From: Rhodospirillaceae bacterium
Lineage (GTDB): Bacteria > Pseudomonadota > Alphaproteobacteria > CACIAM-22H2
NCBI GenBank assembly: GCA_022843945.1
Contig: JALHMR010000007.1
Location: 52,546 to 116,545, forward strand
DNA length: 64,000 nucleotides
Reading direction: 5' to 3'
In this document: piece by piece, positions 44,096-53,282 of the stretch
Position numbering within the stretch: position 1 is the stretch's first letter
Layout of the letters: the number at the start of each line of letters is the position of its first letter
Position numbers and translations under genes: made by a program
The notes under the pieces: model-generated
Told to the model about the DNA's origin: nothing
Databases searched by the model: none
The model's input: the letters and a program-made list of their open reading frames with translations, nothing else

Positions 44096-45112
44096 GTGCT
44101 GCAGAAGAACTGGAAAGAACTGATCAAGCCCGAGAAGCTCGACGTCGAGCCGGGTGACGACCCGAAGCGCGAGGCGACCATCGTCGCCGAGCCGCTCGAG
44201 CGCGGCTTCGGCCTGACGCTCGGCAACGCACTGCGCCGCGTGCTGCTGTCGTCGCTCCAGGGTGCCGCCATCACGTCGATCAAGATCGATGGCGTGCTGC
44301 ATGAATTCTCGTCGATCCCCGGCGTGCGCGAGGACGTGACCGACATCGTCCTCAACGTCAAGGCGGTGGCGGTGCGCATGCACGGCGACGGCCCGAAGCG
44401 CATCTACCTCAAGGCCACCGGCCCGGGCGAGGTGACGGCGGGCCAGATCGAGACCGGCCATGACATCGAGGTGATGAACCCCGAGCACGTCATCTGCACG
44501 CTCGACGATGGCGCCAAGCTCAACATGGAAATGACCGTCGAGACCGGCAAGGGCTACGTGCCCGGCTCGACCAACCGTGCCGCGGACGCGCCGATCGGCC
44601 TGATCCCGGTCGACGCGCTGTTCAGCCCGGTGCGCAAGGTCTCCTACAAGGTCGAGAACACGCGCGTCGGCCAGGTGACCGACTACGACAAGCTCTCGAT
44701 GCGCATCGAGACCAACGGCGCGGTGACGCCGGAGGACGCCGTGGCGCTGGCCGCGCGCATCCTCCAGGACCAGCTGCAGCTGTTCATCAACTTCGAGGAG
44801 CCGCAGGCTCACGTCGCCGAAGAGGCGCGCGGTGAGCTGCCGTTCAACAAGAACCTGCTCCTCAAGGTCGACGAGCTCGAGCTCTCGGTCCGTTCGGCCA
44901 ACTGTCTCAAGAACGACAACATCATCTACATCGGCGACCTGGTCCAGAAGACCGAGGCCGAGATGCTGCGCACGCCCAACTTCGGCCGCAAGTCGCTCAA
45001 CGAGATCAAGGAAGTCCTCGCCCAGATGGGCCTGCATCTCGGCATGCAGATCCCCAACTGGCCGCCGGAGAACATCGAAGAGCTGGCCAAGAAGCTCGAA
45101 GAGCCGTACTGA
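44096..45112 (+). CDS. rpoA: RNA polymerase alpha subunit
   Basis: A 338-residue subunit with an N-terminal dimerisation domain ([13 protein letters not shown]) and a C-terminal DNA- and activator-binding domain ([24 protein letters not shown]). I prefer GTG 44096 over GTG 44087: AAGGG at 44083-44087 is then 8 bases upstream, and the protein begins [12 protein letters not shown], as in relatives. rpsD is absent from this operon, as usual in Alphaproteobacteria. Confidence 0.96.
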   Translation: MLQKNWKELIKPEKLDVEPGDDPKREATIVAEPLERGFGLTLGNALRRVLLSSLQGAAITSIKIDGVLHEFSSIPGVREDVTDIVLNVKAVAVRMHGDGPKRIYLKATGPGEVTAGQIETGHDIEVMNPEHVICTLDDGAKLNMEMTVETGKGYVPGSTNRAADAPIGLIPVDALFSPVRKVSYKVENTRVGQVTDYDKLSMRIETNGAVTPEDAVALAARILQDQLQLFINFEEPQAHVAEEARGELPFNKNLLLKVDELELSVRSANCLKNDNIIYIGDLVQKTEAEMLRTPNFGRKSLNEIKEVLAQMGLHLGMQIPNWPPENIEELAKKLEEPY

Positions 45113-45157
45113 GCGGCACCCCGGGCACAGACCAGCGGATAACAGGAGTATCGTTTC

Positions 45158-45607
45158 ATGCGTCACGGCGTTGCGGGCCGCAAGCTCGGCCGGACTTCCA
45201 GCCATCTCAAGGCCACGCTGTCCAACATGGCGGCGGCGCTGATCCGTCATGAGCAGATCAGCACCACCCTGCCCAAGGCGAAGGAGCTGCGCCCCTACGT
45301 CGAGAAGCTGATCACGCTCGGCAAGAAGGGCGGCCTTGCCAACCGGCGCCTGGCGCTGGCCCAGGTCCGCGACACGGTCCTGGTGCAGAAGCTCTTCGGG
45401 CCGATCGCCGAGCGCTACAAGGACCGCAAGGGCGGCTATACGCGCATCATGAAGGCGGGCTTCCGCTATGGCGATACGGCAGCGATGGCGGTGATCGAGA
45501 TGATCGATCGCGATCCGGCCGCCAAGGGCGCCGAGGACAAGGCCCGCCACGAGGCGGCCCAGGCCGCGGCGGCCGAGAGCGAAACAGCGGCCGCACCGGC
45601 CACCTGA
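45158..45607 (+). CDS. rplQ: 50S ribosomal protein L17
   Basis: A 149-residue tunnel-exit protein. The core [23 protein letters not shown] and [15 protein letters not shown] are conserved. The last 30 residues are an Ala/Glu-rich tail. Last gene of the ribosomal block; a strong terminator follows. Confidence 0.97.
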   Translation: MRHGVAGRKLGRTSSHLKATLSNMAAALIRHEQISTTLPKAKELRPYVEKLITLGKKGGLANRRLALAQVRDTVLVQKLFGPIAERYKDRKGGYTRIMKAGFRYGDTAAMAVIEMIDRDPAAKGAEDKARHEAAQAAAAESETAAAPAT

Positions 45608-45653
45608 GTTACAAGTTCTGACGCACCGGGCGGGACTCCTGCCTGGTTCCTTG

Positions 45654-45684
45654 AGGGCGGCCCCGATTGGCCGCCCTTTTTATT
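45654..45684 (+). terminator. Rho-independent terminator after rplQ
   Basis: AGGGCGGCC pairs perfectly with GGCCGCCCT around CCGATT and is followed by TTTTATTT. It ends the alpha operon 46 bases after the rplQ stop. Confidence 0.93.
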
Positions 45685-45754
45685 TGGCGGTGCGGCGAGG
45701 CCGGGTCCGGGGGCCCAGCGCCTTGTTATTGCTTCCTCGCCGGCCGCCGGCCGG

Positions 45755-45763
45755 TGCTACAAT
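45755..45763 (+). promoter_or_regulatory. extended -10 element upstream of the degQ-like gene
   Basis: TGCTACAAT, an extended -10 match, 24 bases before the ATG at 45788. No -35 is found at the right spacing. The short leader fits transcription of the protease and following genes. Confidence 0.4.
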
Positions 45764-45787
45764 TTCGGCTGCTAGCAGGGATTTGCC

Positions 45788-47242
45788 ATGCCGATTCGTG
45801 CCTTTTGCCTGGGTCCGCGTGCGCGGCGCCTGGGGCTCGCGCTCCTGGCGCTGGCCTTCACCGGCGCGCCCGCCCTGTTTCAGCCGGGCTGGGCCCAGAC
45901 CCGCGCCATCCCCCGCAACCCGGCCGAGATCCAGCTGTCCTTCGCGCCGCTGGTCAAGCGCACGGCGCCGGCGGTGGTCAACATCTTCAGCCGCCGCACG
46001 GTGCGCACCGTGCCCTCGCCGCTGCTCAACGATCCGTTCTTCCGGCGCTTCTTCGGCGACCAGTTCCCGGGTGCCGGCGGCACGGAGCGCGTGCAGAACG
46101 CGCTCGGCTCGGGCGTCATCGTCGATTCCGCCGGAATCATCGTCACCAACCACCATGTGGTGCGCGGCGGCGACGAGATCACGGTGGTGCTCGCCGACCG
46201 GCGCGAGTTCGAGGCCACCATCCTGCGCACCGACGAGCGCACCGACCTCGCGGTGCTGCGCATCGATCCCGGCAGCGAGAAGCTGCCCGCCCTCGAGCTG
46301 CGCGATTCCGACGAGCTCGAGGTCGGCGACCTGGTGCTGGCCATCGGCAATCCCTTCGGCGTCGGCCAGACGGTGACCAGCGGCATCGTCTCGGCGCTGG
46401 CGCGCACCATGGTCGGCATCGCCGACTACCGGTTCTTCATCCAGACCGATGCGGCCATCAACCCCGGCAACTCGGGCGGCGCGCTGGTCTCCATGGACGG
46501 GCGGCTGGTCGGCATCAACACGGCGATCTTCGCGCGCGACGGCGGCGGCTCGATCGGCATCGGCTTCGCCATCCCCACCAACATGGTGCGCACGGTCGTT
46601 GCCGGGGTGGGCGCGGGCGGCAAGCTGGTGAGGCCGTGGTTCGGCGCCTCGGGGCAGTCGGTCACCGCCGAGCTGGCGCCGACCGTCGGCCTTTCCCGGC
46701 CGAGCGGCGTGCTGCTGAGCGAGATCCATCCCGGCAGCCCGGCCGAGCGCGCGGGCCTGCGCCGCGGCGACGTCGTGCTGCAGGTCGAGGGCCGCGAGGT
46801 GCCCGATGCCGAGTCCCTGCGGTTCCGCGTTGCCACCAATCCGATCGGCTCGACGGTGAAGATCACCTCGTGGCGCGAGGGCAAGGAGCGGGTGGGCGAG
46901 CTCACGCTCATTGCGCCTCCCGAGATCCCGCCGCGCGAGGCGACGCCGATGCGCGGCACCCATCCCCTGGCCGGCGCGACACTGGCCAACCTCTCCCCGG
47001 CCCTGGCCGAGGAGCTGGGTCTCAGTGACATCCCGCCGCGCGGCGTGATCATCACCGAGCTCCGGCGCGGCACGCCCGCCTCGCAGATCCGCCTGCAGCC
47101 GGGCGACGTGGTCCTGCGCATCAACGACCGCGAGATCAAGACGGTGGACGACGCGCGCCGTATCGCCACCAGCGCCGCCCTGCCCTGGCGGCTGGCCATC
47201 CGCCGTGGCGAGCGGGTGCTCAACCTAGTGGTCGGTGGATGA
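45788..47242 (+). CDS. degQ: DegQ/DegP-type periplasmic serine endoprotease
   Basis: HtrA-family protease and chaperone for misfolded envelope proteins. The 484-residue chain has a signal peptide (cleavage probably after GWAQ, about 37), a trypsin-like domain with H123 (TNHHVV), D153 (RTDLAVL) and S229 (GNSGGAL), then two PDZ domains (about 285-375 and 400-480). The long loop LLNDPFFRRFFGDQFP is typical of DegQ/DegP. Its stop overlaps the rarA start (ATGA). The paralogue name is uncertain. Confidence 0.92.
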   Translation: MPIRAFCLGPRARRLGLALLALAFTGAPALFQPGWAQTRAIPRNPAEIQLSFAPLVKRTAPAVVNIFSRRTVRTVPSPLLNDPFFRRFFGDQFPGAGGTERVQNALGSGVIVDSAGIIVTNHHVVRGGDEITVVLADRREFEATILRTDERTDLAVLRIDPGSEKLPALELRDSDELEVGDLVLAIGNPFGVGQTVTSGIVSALARTMVGIADYRFFIQTDAAINPGNSGGALVSMDGRLVGINTAIFARDGGGSIGIGFAIPTNMVRTVVAGVGAGGKLVRPWFGASGQSVTAELAPTVGLSRPSGVLLSEIHPGSPAERAGLRRGDVVLQVEGREVPDAESLRFRVATNPIGSTVKITSWREGKERVGELTLIAPPEIPPREATPMRGTHPLAGATLANLSPALAEELGLSDIPPRGVIITELRRGTPASQIRLQPGDVVLRINDREIKTVDDARRIATSAALPWRLAIRRGERVLNLVVGG

Positions 47243-48567
47243 AGCGCAAGGCGTCGCCGAAGGTGGACGCGGCGCCGGGGCTGTTCGTCGAGACGGCGAA
47301 GCGGCCCCTGGCCGACCGCCTGCGCCCCATGCGCCTCGACGAGGTCGTCGGCCAGGATCACCTGCTCAAGGGCGATGCCCCCCTGGCGCGGATGGTTTCG
47401 GGCGGGCATCTCGCCTCGATTATTCTCTGGGGCCCGCCGGGCTGCGGCAAGACGACCATCGCCCGACTGCTGGCCGAGGCCGTCGATCTCGATTTCGTCC
47501 AGCTCTCGGCGGTGTTCTCCGGTGTCGCCGACCTGCGCGAGGCCTTTGCCGCGGCGCGCGACCGCCACGTGGTCGGCCGCTCGACCTTGCTCTTCGTCGA
47601 CGAGATCCACCGCTTCAACCGCGCCCAGCAGGACGGGTTCCTGCCCTATGTCGAGGACGGCACGGTGACCCTGGTCGGCGCCACCACCGAGAATCCGTCC
47701 TTCGAGCTCAACGGCGCGCTTCTGTCGCGCTGCCAGGTGCTGGTGCTCAAGCGGCTCGACGACGCCGCACTTGAGATGCTGCTGGAGCGCGCCGAGATCA
47801 TGATGGAGCGCAAGCTGCCGCTAATCCCCGAGGCGCGCCAGGCGCTGATCGCCATGGCAGACGGCGATGGCCGCTACCTGCTCAACCTCGCCGAGGAGCT
47901 GCTGCAGCGGCCCAAGGATGCGGTTCCGCTCGACACCGCCGGCCTGGTCAACGCCGTGCAGCGCCGGGCGCCGCTCTACGACAAGGCCCAGGAAGGCCAC
48001 TACAACCTGATCAGCGCCCTGCACAAGTCGCTGCGCGGTTCCGACACGGATGCCGCCCTCTACTGGCTCGCCCGCATGCTGGCCGGTGGCGAGGACCCGC
48101 TCTACATCGTGCGGCGCTTGGTGCGTTTCGCAGTCGAGGATATCGGCCTGGCCGATCCGCAGGCCATTGTCCAGGCGCTGGCCGCCAAGGACACCTATGA
48201 TTTCCTCGGCAGCCCCGAAGGCGAACTCGCCATCGCGCAGGCCGTGGTCTATCTCGGTACGGCGCCCAAGTCGAATGCCGCCTATACCGCGTTCGGCGCG
48301 GCCAAGCGGGCGGCGGACGAGACCGGCTCGCTGATGCCGCCCAAGCATATCCTCAATGCGCCGACCAAGCTGATGAAGCAGCTCGGCTACGGCAAAGACT
48401 ACGCCTACGACCACGACAGCGAGGACGGGTTCTCCGGCCAGAACTATTTCCCCGACGGCATGGCGCGCCGCCAGTTCTACCAGCCGGTGGAGCGCGGCTT
48501 CGAGCGCGAGATCCAAAAGCGCCTGGAATACTGGGCGAGGCTGCGCGAGCAGAAGGCGGAATCGTGA
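47239..48567 (+). CDS. rarA: replication-associated recombination protein RarA (MgsA)
   Basis: A 442-residue AAA+ clamp-loader-like ATPase acting at stalled replication forks. Walker A is GPPGCGKTT (65-73) and Walker B is LLFVDEIHRFN (about 116-126). The tetramerisation domain is C-terminal, with the family-specific GYGKDYAYDHD motif. It overlaps the degQ-like gene before and the next gene after, indicating coupled translation. Confidence 0.94.
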   Translation: MKRKASPKVDAAPGLFVETAKRPLADRLRPMRLDEVVGQDHLLKGDAPLARMVSGGHLASIILWGPPGCGKTTIARLLAEAVDLDFVQLSAVFSGVADLREAFAAARDRHVVGRSTLLFVDEIHRFNRAQQDGFLPYVEDGTVTLVGATTENPSFELNGALLSRCQVLVLKRLDDAALEMLLERAEIMMERKLPLIPEARQALIAMADGDGRYLLNLAEELLQRPKDAVPLDTAGLVNAVQRRAPLYDKAQEGHYNLISALHKSLRGSDTDAALYWLARMLAGGEDPLYIVRRLVRFAVEDIGLADPQAIVQALAAKDTYDFLGSPEGELAIAQAVVYLGTAPKSNAAYTAFGAAKRAADETGSLMPPKHILNAPTKLMKQLGYGKDYAYDHDSEDGFSGQNYFPDGMARRQFYQPVERGFEREIQKRLEYWARLREQKAES

Positions 48568-49436
48568 GCTTCGAGGCCTTCATCGGCATCGACTGGTCGG
48601 GTGCGGCACCCGGCTATAGCGGCATCGCCGTGGCCCGCTGCGCGCCGGGTGATGCGGCGCCGCGCCTCGTGCGGCCGCCGGCAAAGCGCTGGACCCGCAC
48701 GGCCGTCGCCGCGTGGCTCGATGCGGAGTTCAGGGCGGGCCTGCGGGCCCTGGTCGGCTTCGATTTCGCCTTCGCCATGCCCTACGAGGCCGACGGCTAT
48801 CTCGCCGGCTGCGGAGCCCGCGATGCCTTCGCGCTCTGGGATCTCGTCGAAGAGGCGAGCGGCGGTCAGGCGGATTTCGGGGCGGCCTCCGTGCCCACCG
48901 ACCCGCGCTTCGCGCCCTGCTACTGGACCAGCGGCACCCAGCCCCGCGATTGGGTGCTGCGCCGCCGGCAGGCCGAGCTCGCCTGCGCCTCGGCCACCGG
49001 CACGCATCCCGAGACGGTGTTCAAGCTGATCGGCGCCAAGCAGGTCGGCAAGGCCTCGCTGACCGGCATGCGGGTGATCAATCACCTGCGCCGGCGCCAT
49101 GCCGGCCGGGTCAGCGTCTGGCCGTTCGAGAAGGCGGCGAAAGGCTCGGTGCTGGTCGAGATCTATCCGACCCTCTTCCGCCGCCAGGCAGCGGGCGGAA
49201 CGGCCAAGCTGCGCAGCCTCACGGCACTCAACGCCGGTCTTCGCGCCTTCGGCTCGCAGCCGCTGCGCACGCGCACTGTCCTGAGCGACGATGACACCGA
49301 TGCGCTGATCTCGGCGGCCGGCCTTCGCCGGCTATGGGCCGCGGGGTATCAGTTGTCTGTCGTCGACAAGCACATCGCCCGCGAAGGCTGGATCGTCGGG
49401 GTGCCGCTGCCGGAAGTGGCGAGGGCAGCGGCATGA
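48564..49436 (+). CDS. uncharacterised RNase-H-fold protein (DUF429-like)
   Basis: A 290-residue protein of unknown function. The spaced acidic motifs GIDWSG (8-13), GFDFAFAMP (about 72-80), VEIYPT (about 197) and DDDTDALISAAGL (about 237) follow the ribonuclease-H-like pattern of DUF429-type proteins. It starts at GTG 48564 overlapping the rarA stop (GTGA) and ends 3 bases past the rluC start, so it is embedded in the rarA-rluC operon, where I would expect crcB in relatives. No signal peptide or membrane segment is seen. Nuclease activity is only a possibility. Confidence 0.7.
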   Translation: MSFEAFIGIDWSGAAPGYSGIAVARCAPGDAAPRLVRPPAKRWTRTAVAAWLDAEFRAGLRALVGFDFAFAMPYEADGYLAGCGARDAFALWDLVEEASGGQADFGAASVPTDPRFAPCYWTSGTQPRDWVLRRRQAELACASATGTHPETVFKLIGAKQVGKASLTGMRVINHLRRRHAGRVSVWPFEKAAKGSVLVEIYPTLFRRQAAGGTAKLRSLTALNAGLRAFGSQPLRTRTVLSDDDTDALISAAGLRRLWAAGYQLSVVDKHIAREGWIVGVPLPEVARAAA

Positions 49437-50425
49437 CGGGTGTTCAGACATTGAAGGTGACCGACGACGAGGCGGAGCTGCGCCTCGATCGCTGGTTCAA
49501 GCGCCGCTTTCCTGATCTCGGCCACGGCCGGCTGGAGAAGCTGCTGCGTACCGGCCAGGTGCGGGTCGACGGCAAGCGGGCCAAGGCCAATCTGCGGCTC
49601 GAGCCGGGTCAGGAGATCCGCGTGCCGCCGGGCGCCGACGCCCCGCGTCCCGGCGGGCCGGGCAAGGCCACACCACCCCGGCTGACCGCCGCCGATACCG
49701 AGTTCGTCCGGGCGCTGGTCATCCACAAGGACGACGAGGTGATCGCCCTCAACAAGCCGGCCGGTCTCGCCGTGCAGGGTGGCTCGGGCACCTTCCGTCA
49801 CCTTGACGGCATGCTCGATGCCTTGAAATTCGAAGCCAGTGATCGCCCGCGTCTCGTTCACCGGCTTGACCGCGATACTTCCGGCGTGCTGCTCCTCGCC
49901 CGCACCCGCAAGGCCGCGGCGCGTCTTGCCGAAACTTTCCGCGGCAAGACGGCGCGCAAGCTCTACTGGGCCCTGGTGGCCGGTGCGCCGAAGCCGGCCC
50001 GCGGGCAGATCGACGTGCCGCTGGCCAAGGAGGGTGATGCGTTCGGCGAGCGCGTGGCGCGCAACGACGAGGCCGGTCAGCGCGCGGTGACGCTGTACGC
50101 GACGGTCGACACCGCCTCCCACCACGCCGCTTGGCTGGTGATGTGGCCGCTGACCGGCCGCACCCATCAGCTCCGCGTGCACGCCGCCGAAGGCCTGGGG
50201 ATGCCGATCGTCGGCGACAGCAAGTATGGCGGCAAGGCGGCGCTGATGACCGGCGCCGTGTCGCGCAAGCTCCATCTCCACGCCCGCTCGATCGAGTTGC
50301 CGCATCCCTCCGGCACGGGTACGTTGAAGGTGACGGCCGAGCTGCCCGACCATATGCGTGAGACCTGGGAGCTTTTCGACTTCGATCCGAAGGCCAAGGT
50401 CGATCCCTTCCCCGAGGAACCATGA
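49433..50425 (+). CDS. rluC: RluC/RluD-type ribosomal large-subunit pseudouridine synthase
   Basis: Converts specific uridines of 23S rRNA to pseudouridine. The 330-residue protein has an N-terminal S4 RNA-binding domain (about 14-70), and the catalytic aspartate is D146 in HRLDRDTSG. The PLTGRTHQLRVH motif confirms the RluA superfamily. ATG 49433 is chosen because it overlaps the previous stop (ATGA); an earlier in-frame ATG at 49334 lies inside that gene. Exact target uridines are inferred. Confidence 0.9.
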   Translation: MTGVQTLKVTDDEAELRLDRWFKRRFPDLGHGRLEKLLRTGQVRVDGKRAKANLRLEPGQEIRVPPGADAPRPGGPGKATPPRLTAADTEFVRALVIHKDDEVIALNKPAGLAVQGGSGTFRHLDGMLDALKFEASDRPRLVHRLDRDTSGVLLLARTRKAAARLAETFRGKTARKLYWALVAGAPKPARGQIDVPLAKEGDAFGERVARNDEAGQRAVTLYATVDTASHHAAWLVMWPLTGRTHQLRVHAAEGLGMPIVGDSKYGGKAALMTGAVSRKLHLHARSIELPHPSGTGTLKVTAELPDHMRETWELFDFDPKAKVDPFPEEP

Positions 50426-51042
50426 CCAATCCCAAGCCGCTGAGCGGCACCGAAGGCTACGCCCAGGAAGCTGAAGCCCTGACCCAGCGCTACGAACGCC
50501 TGACCCTCGAGCAGGTGCATGGCGACGCCCTGGCCCTGTTCCCCAAGCCGCCGGCCTCGGTGCTCGACATCGGTGCCGGTACGGGGCGGGACGCGGCGGC
50601 CCTGGCGGCGCGCGGCCACAAGGTCGTCGTCGCGGTCGAGCCAACGAAGGAACTGCGCGAGCACGGGCAGAAGGTTCACGCCGCCCACAAGATCAAATGG
50701 CTGGATGACGGCCTGCCGGAACTCGACAAGGTGCTCGATCTCGACCGGCGCTACGATCTGGTCCTGCTGACCGCCGTGTGGATGCATCTGGACAAGGATC
50801 AGCGCGCCGCCGCGATGCCCAGCGTCGCCAGCCTGACGGCTCCCGGCGGGCGCATCGTGCTGTCGTTGCGCCACGGCCCGGTGCCGGAGGGGCGGCGCAT
50901 GTTCCCGGTCACGCCGGCGGAGACCGTGGCGCTGGCCGAGGGGCAGGGGCTCATCACCCTCTACAACAAGCCGCGCGCCGACATGCAGGGTCGCGACGGC
51001 GTCTCCTGGACCTGGCTGATCTTCGAGCGCCCGAACGCCTAG
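50422..51042 (+). CDS. class I SAM-dependent methyltransferase
   Basis: A 206-residue protein with motif I VLDIGAGTGRDAAALA (about 47-62), a motif II acidic residue in VVAVEP, and a later VLSLRHGPVP strand. The fold is clear but the substrate is not. It overlaps the rluC stop (ATGA). The next gene is convergent, with only 36 bases between the stops. Confidence 0.82.
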   Translation: MTNPKPLSGTEGYAQEAEALTQRYERLTLEQVHGDALALFPKPPASVLDIGAGTGRDAAALAARGHKVVVAVEPTKELREHGQKVHAAHKIKWLDDGLPELDKVLDLDRRYDLVLLTAVWMHLDKDQRAAAMPSVASLTAPGGRIVLSLRHGPVPEGRRMFPVTPAETVALAEGQGLITLYNKPRADMQGRDGVSWTWLIFERPNA

Positions 51043-51078
51043 GCCGGCACGATGTCGCTGCGCCGAACGGTTCCCCGC

Positions 51079-52005
51079 CTACTCGCGAATTCGATCCCCT
51101 CGGCCAAGGACGAATAGGATCATGAAGCAGGCAATCGCGGCAGCCAGGGTCAGAACTCCGAAGCTGATCCCCACCGAACGCAGCACGGTGCGCTGAACCG
51201 GTGCCAAGGCGGCTGCCTTGTCGAGGCCGGCGGCGACAAAGAGATCCTTGGGCGACACGGTCATCGGCGAATACCCCCAGATGCGCCGCACACCATCGAA
51301 CCCGACGCCTTCGACGGTGCCCGGGGTCGTCGCGCCCAGGACTTCCTCGAGAGGCGGCGGTAACGGCAATACCCGGCCCGCCTGCGCCAACGATGGCGGG
51401 TTTCGCATGATGACGGTGCCTTTGCGATCGGCAATGATCACCGTGATCCCGGCTCGCGGCTCGAGCCGACCGACCAGTTGGGAAATCCATTCGAGATCGA
51501 TCGCCAGGGCCACGACACCGCTGATCTGGCCGTTGGGCCCGGCGAAGGGCAGGGCCGCTGGAATTTGCTGGCGGCCCGTCGTGCGGCCGCGCACGGCGGT
51601 CCCGAGAGAAAAACTCCCGGTCGACACGGCCTGGCGGAAGAAATCGCGATTGGCGACGCTGTCGTCCGGGATCACGACGGAAGCGCATACCGGCCGGCCG
51701 GTGAGGTCATAGACGGCCACGTTTGTGAACGTCTGCAGGTGGCTGACGATGTCTGTGAGGGCCGCCCGGCAGGCGTCTGTATTGCGCTCCCGAACAGCCG
51801 GCAGGCGTGACAAGGCGGCGAGCAGGTACTGGGCGCCGGTCAGCAGCCGGTCGTGTTCCGCCGCGATGGCTTGTGTGTAATCAAGCGCGGCCGCATGCAC
51901 GGCCGCGGTCAGCCGGCGATGCTCGTCGACATGCTGATAGCCGATCAGAACTAGCAGTGGCGCCGCGGTGGCGGCGGCCAGCATGAACAGGCGCCTGGCA
52001 GGCAC
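51079..52005 (-). CDS. membrane-anchored Cache sensor protein lacking an output domain
   Basis: A 308-residue protein: transmembrane helix near residues 5-22, a periplasmic dCache-like region (about 30-265, with VANRDFFRQAV and a later VAGLDKAAAL), then a second helix (about 278-300) and a stop (FVLGRGDRIRE). In relatives the second helix leads into HAMP, histidine-kinase or GGDEF domains; none follows here. It may be a truncated receptor. It starts divergently from nothing obvious and ends against the methyltransferase gene. Confidence 0.8.
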   Translation of the reverse strand: MPARRLFMLAAATAAPLLVLIGYQHVDEHRRLTAAVHAAALDYTQAIAAEHDRLLTGAQYLLAALSRLPAVRERNTDACRAALTDIVSHLQTFTNVAVYDLTGRPVCASVVIPDDSVANRDFFRQAVSTGSFSLGTAVRGRTTGRQQIPAALPFAGPNGQISGVVALAIDLEWISQLVGRLEPRAGITVIIADRKGTVIMRNPPSLAQAGRVLPLPPPLEEVLGATTPGTVEGVGFDGVRRIWGYSPMTVSPKDLFVAAGLDKAAALAPVQRTVLRSVGISFGVLTLAAAIACFMILFVLGRGDRIRE

Positions 52006-52083
52006 GCTTCATCCCCGGTGATTGGTCTCACCGGTTCTAGGCTTGAAAGCTCAATATTCCCTTAAAAGTCGGGGGCTGACCGA

Positions 52084-53208
52084 CTAACGGGCACTTCCCC
52101 ACACCTCGGTCGCCACCTCGACGATGCGGGCGAGTTTGCGCTTCTCGATATCCTCGGTGACCTTGTTGCCGTGATGGGTGCTGGCGAAGCCGCATTGCGG
52201 TGACAGGCAGAGGTTCTCGAGCGGCACATACCTGGCGGCCTCGTCGATCCGGCGCTTCAGGTCGTCTTTCGACTCCAACTCCGGCTTCTTGGTGCTGACC
52301 AGGCCGAGCACGACCTTCTTGCTCTTCGGTAGGTAACGCAGCGGCTCGAAGCCGCCCGAGCGCGCGGTGTCGTATTCGAGGAAGAAGCCGTCGACGGCGA
52401 GGGTGTTGAATACCGCCTCGGCCACCGGGTCGTAGCCGCCCTCGGCCATCCACATGCTCTGGAAATTGCCGCGGCAGGTATGCACCGTGACCGCCATGTC
52501 TTTCGGGCGCTTGGCAATCAGCGTGTTGATGATCTCGGCGTAGCGCCGGGGCAAGGTATCCGGGTCCTCGCCGTCGCGCCTCACCTGCTCGCGGATATTG
52601 GCGTCGCAGAGATAGGAGAACGACACGTCGTCGATCTGCAGGTAGGTGCAGCCGGCGGCGGCTAGGTCGGCGATCTCCTCCTGGTAGCCGCGGGCGATGT
52701 CGGCCCAGAATTCCTCGATGTCGGGATAGGCCTCCTTGCTGACGATCTTGCGGCCGCCGCGCATGTGGAGATACGTCGCCGCCGGGATGCAGAATTTCGG
52801 CGTCCGCCTGGTCACCGATTTCAGGTAGGTGAAATGGTCGACCATGATCGGCCTGGTGCGCCGCACCTTCTTGTCGACCACCAGCATCGACGAGGTTTTG
52901 CCGGTTTCTCCGCCCTCGCCCTTGAAGATCACGGCGTAGTCGGATTGCGTGGCCTTGATGCCTTCGAAACCGGTGAGGAAATCGGTGTGCCACATCGCCC
53001 GGCGGAACTCGCCGTCGGTGATCCCTTCCAGGCCCGCGGCTTCCTGCAGGGCAACGGCCTCGCGGATCGCTTCGTCCTCGATTGTGCGCAGCGCCGCGGC
53101 GTTGATCTCGCCCGTCTGGGCCTTGTCGCGCGCCTCCTTGAGCTTGGCGGGACGCAGCAGGCTGCCGACATGGTCGGCGCGGAAGGGGGCGCGGGCAGGG
53201 CTAGGCAT
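52084..53208 (-). CDS. MetE-family (cobalamin-independent methionine-synthase-like) protein
   Basis: A 374-residue protein corresponding to the catalytic half of MetE, like the short YxjG/YxjH type. The zinc ligands are H243 and C245 (TVHTCRGN), E278 and C339 (LSPQCGFAS). ATG 53208 gives MPSPARAPFRADHVGSL; the longer reading from 53268 has no family resemblance before that. Such short homologues act on methyl transfer to homocysteine or related thiols, with varied donors; the substrate is unknown here. Confidence 0.88.
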   Translation of the reverse strand: MPSPARAPFRADHVGSLLRPAKLKEARDKAQTGEINAAALRTIEDEAIREAVALQEAAGLEGITDGEFRRAMWHTDFLTGFEGIKATQSDYAVIFKGEGGETGKTSSMLVVDKKVRRTRPIMVDHFTYLKSVTRRTPKFCIPAATYLHMRGGRKIVSKEAYPDIEEFWADIARGYQEEIADLAAAGCTYLQIDDVSFSYLCDANIREQVRRDGEDPDTLPRRYAEIINTLIAKRPKDMAVTVHTCRGNFQSMWMAEGGYDPVAEAVFNTLAVDGFFLEYDTARSGGFEPLRYLPKSKKVVLGLVSTKKPELESKDDLKRRIDEAARYVPLENLCLSPQCGFASTHHGNKVTEDIEKRKLARIVEVATEVWGSAR

Positions 53209-53282
53209 GGCGTGTCCTCGAGGCTTGTCTGTTGCCGCCACGATGCAGCGGAACGGGCGAAGCTGCAAGACGCCGGATGCTG

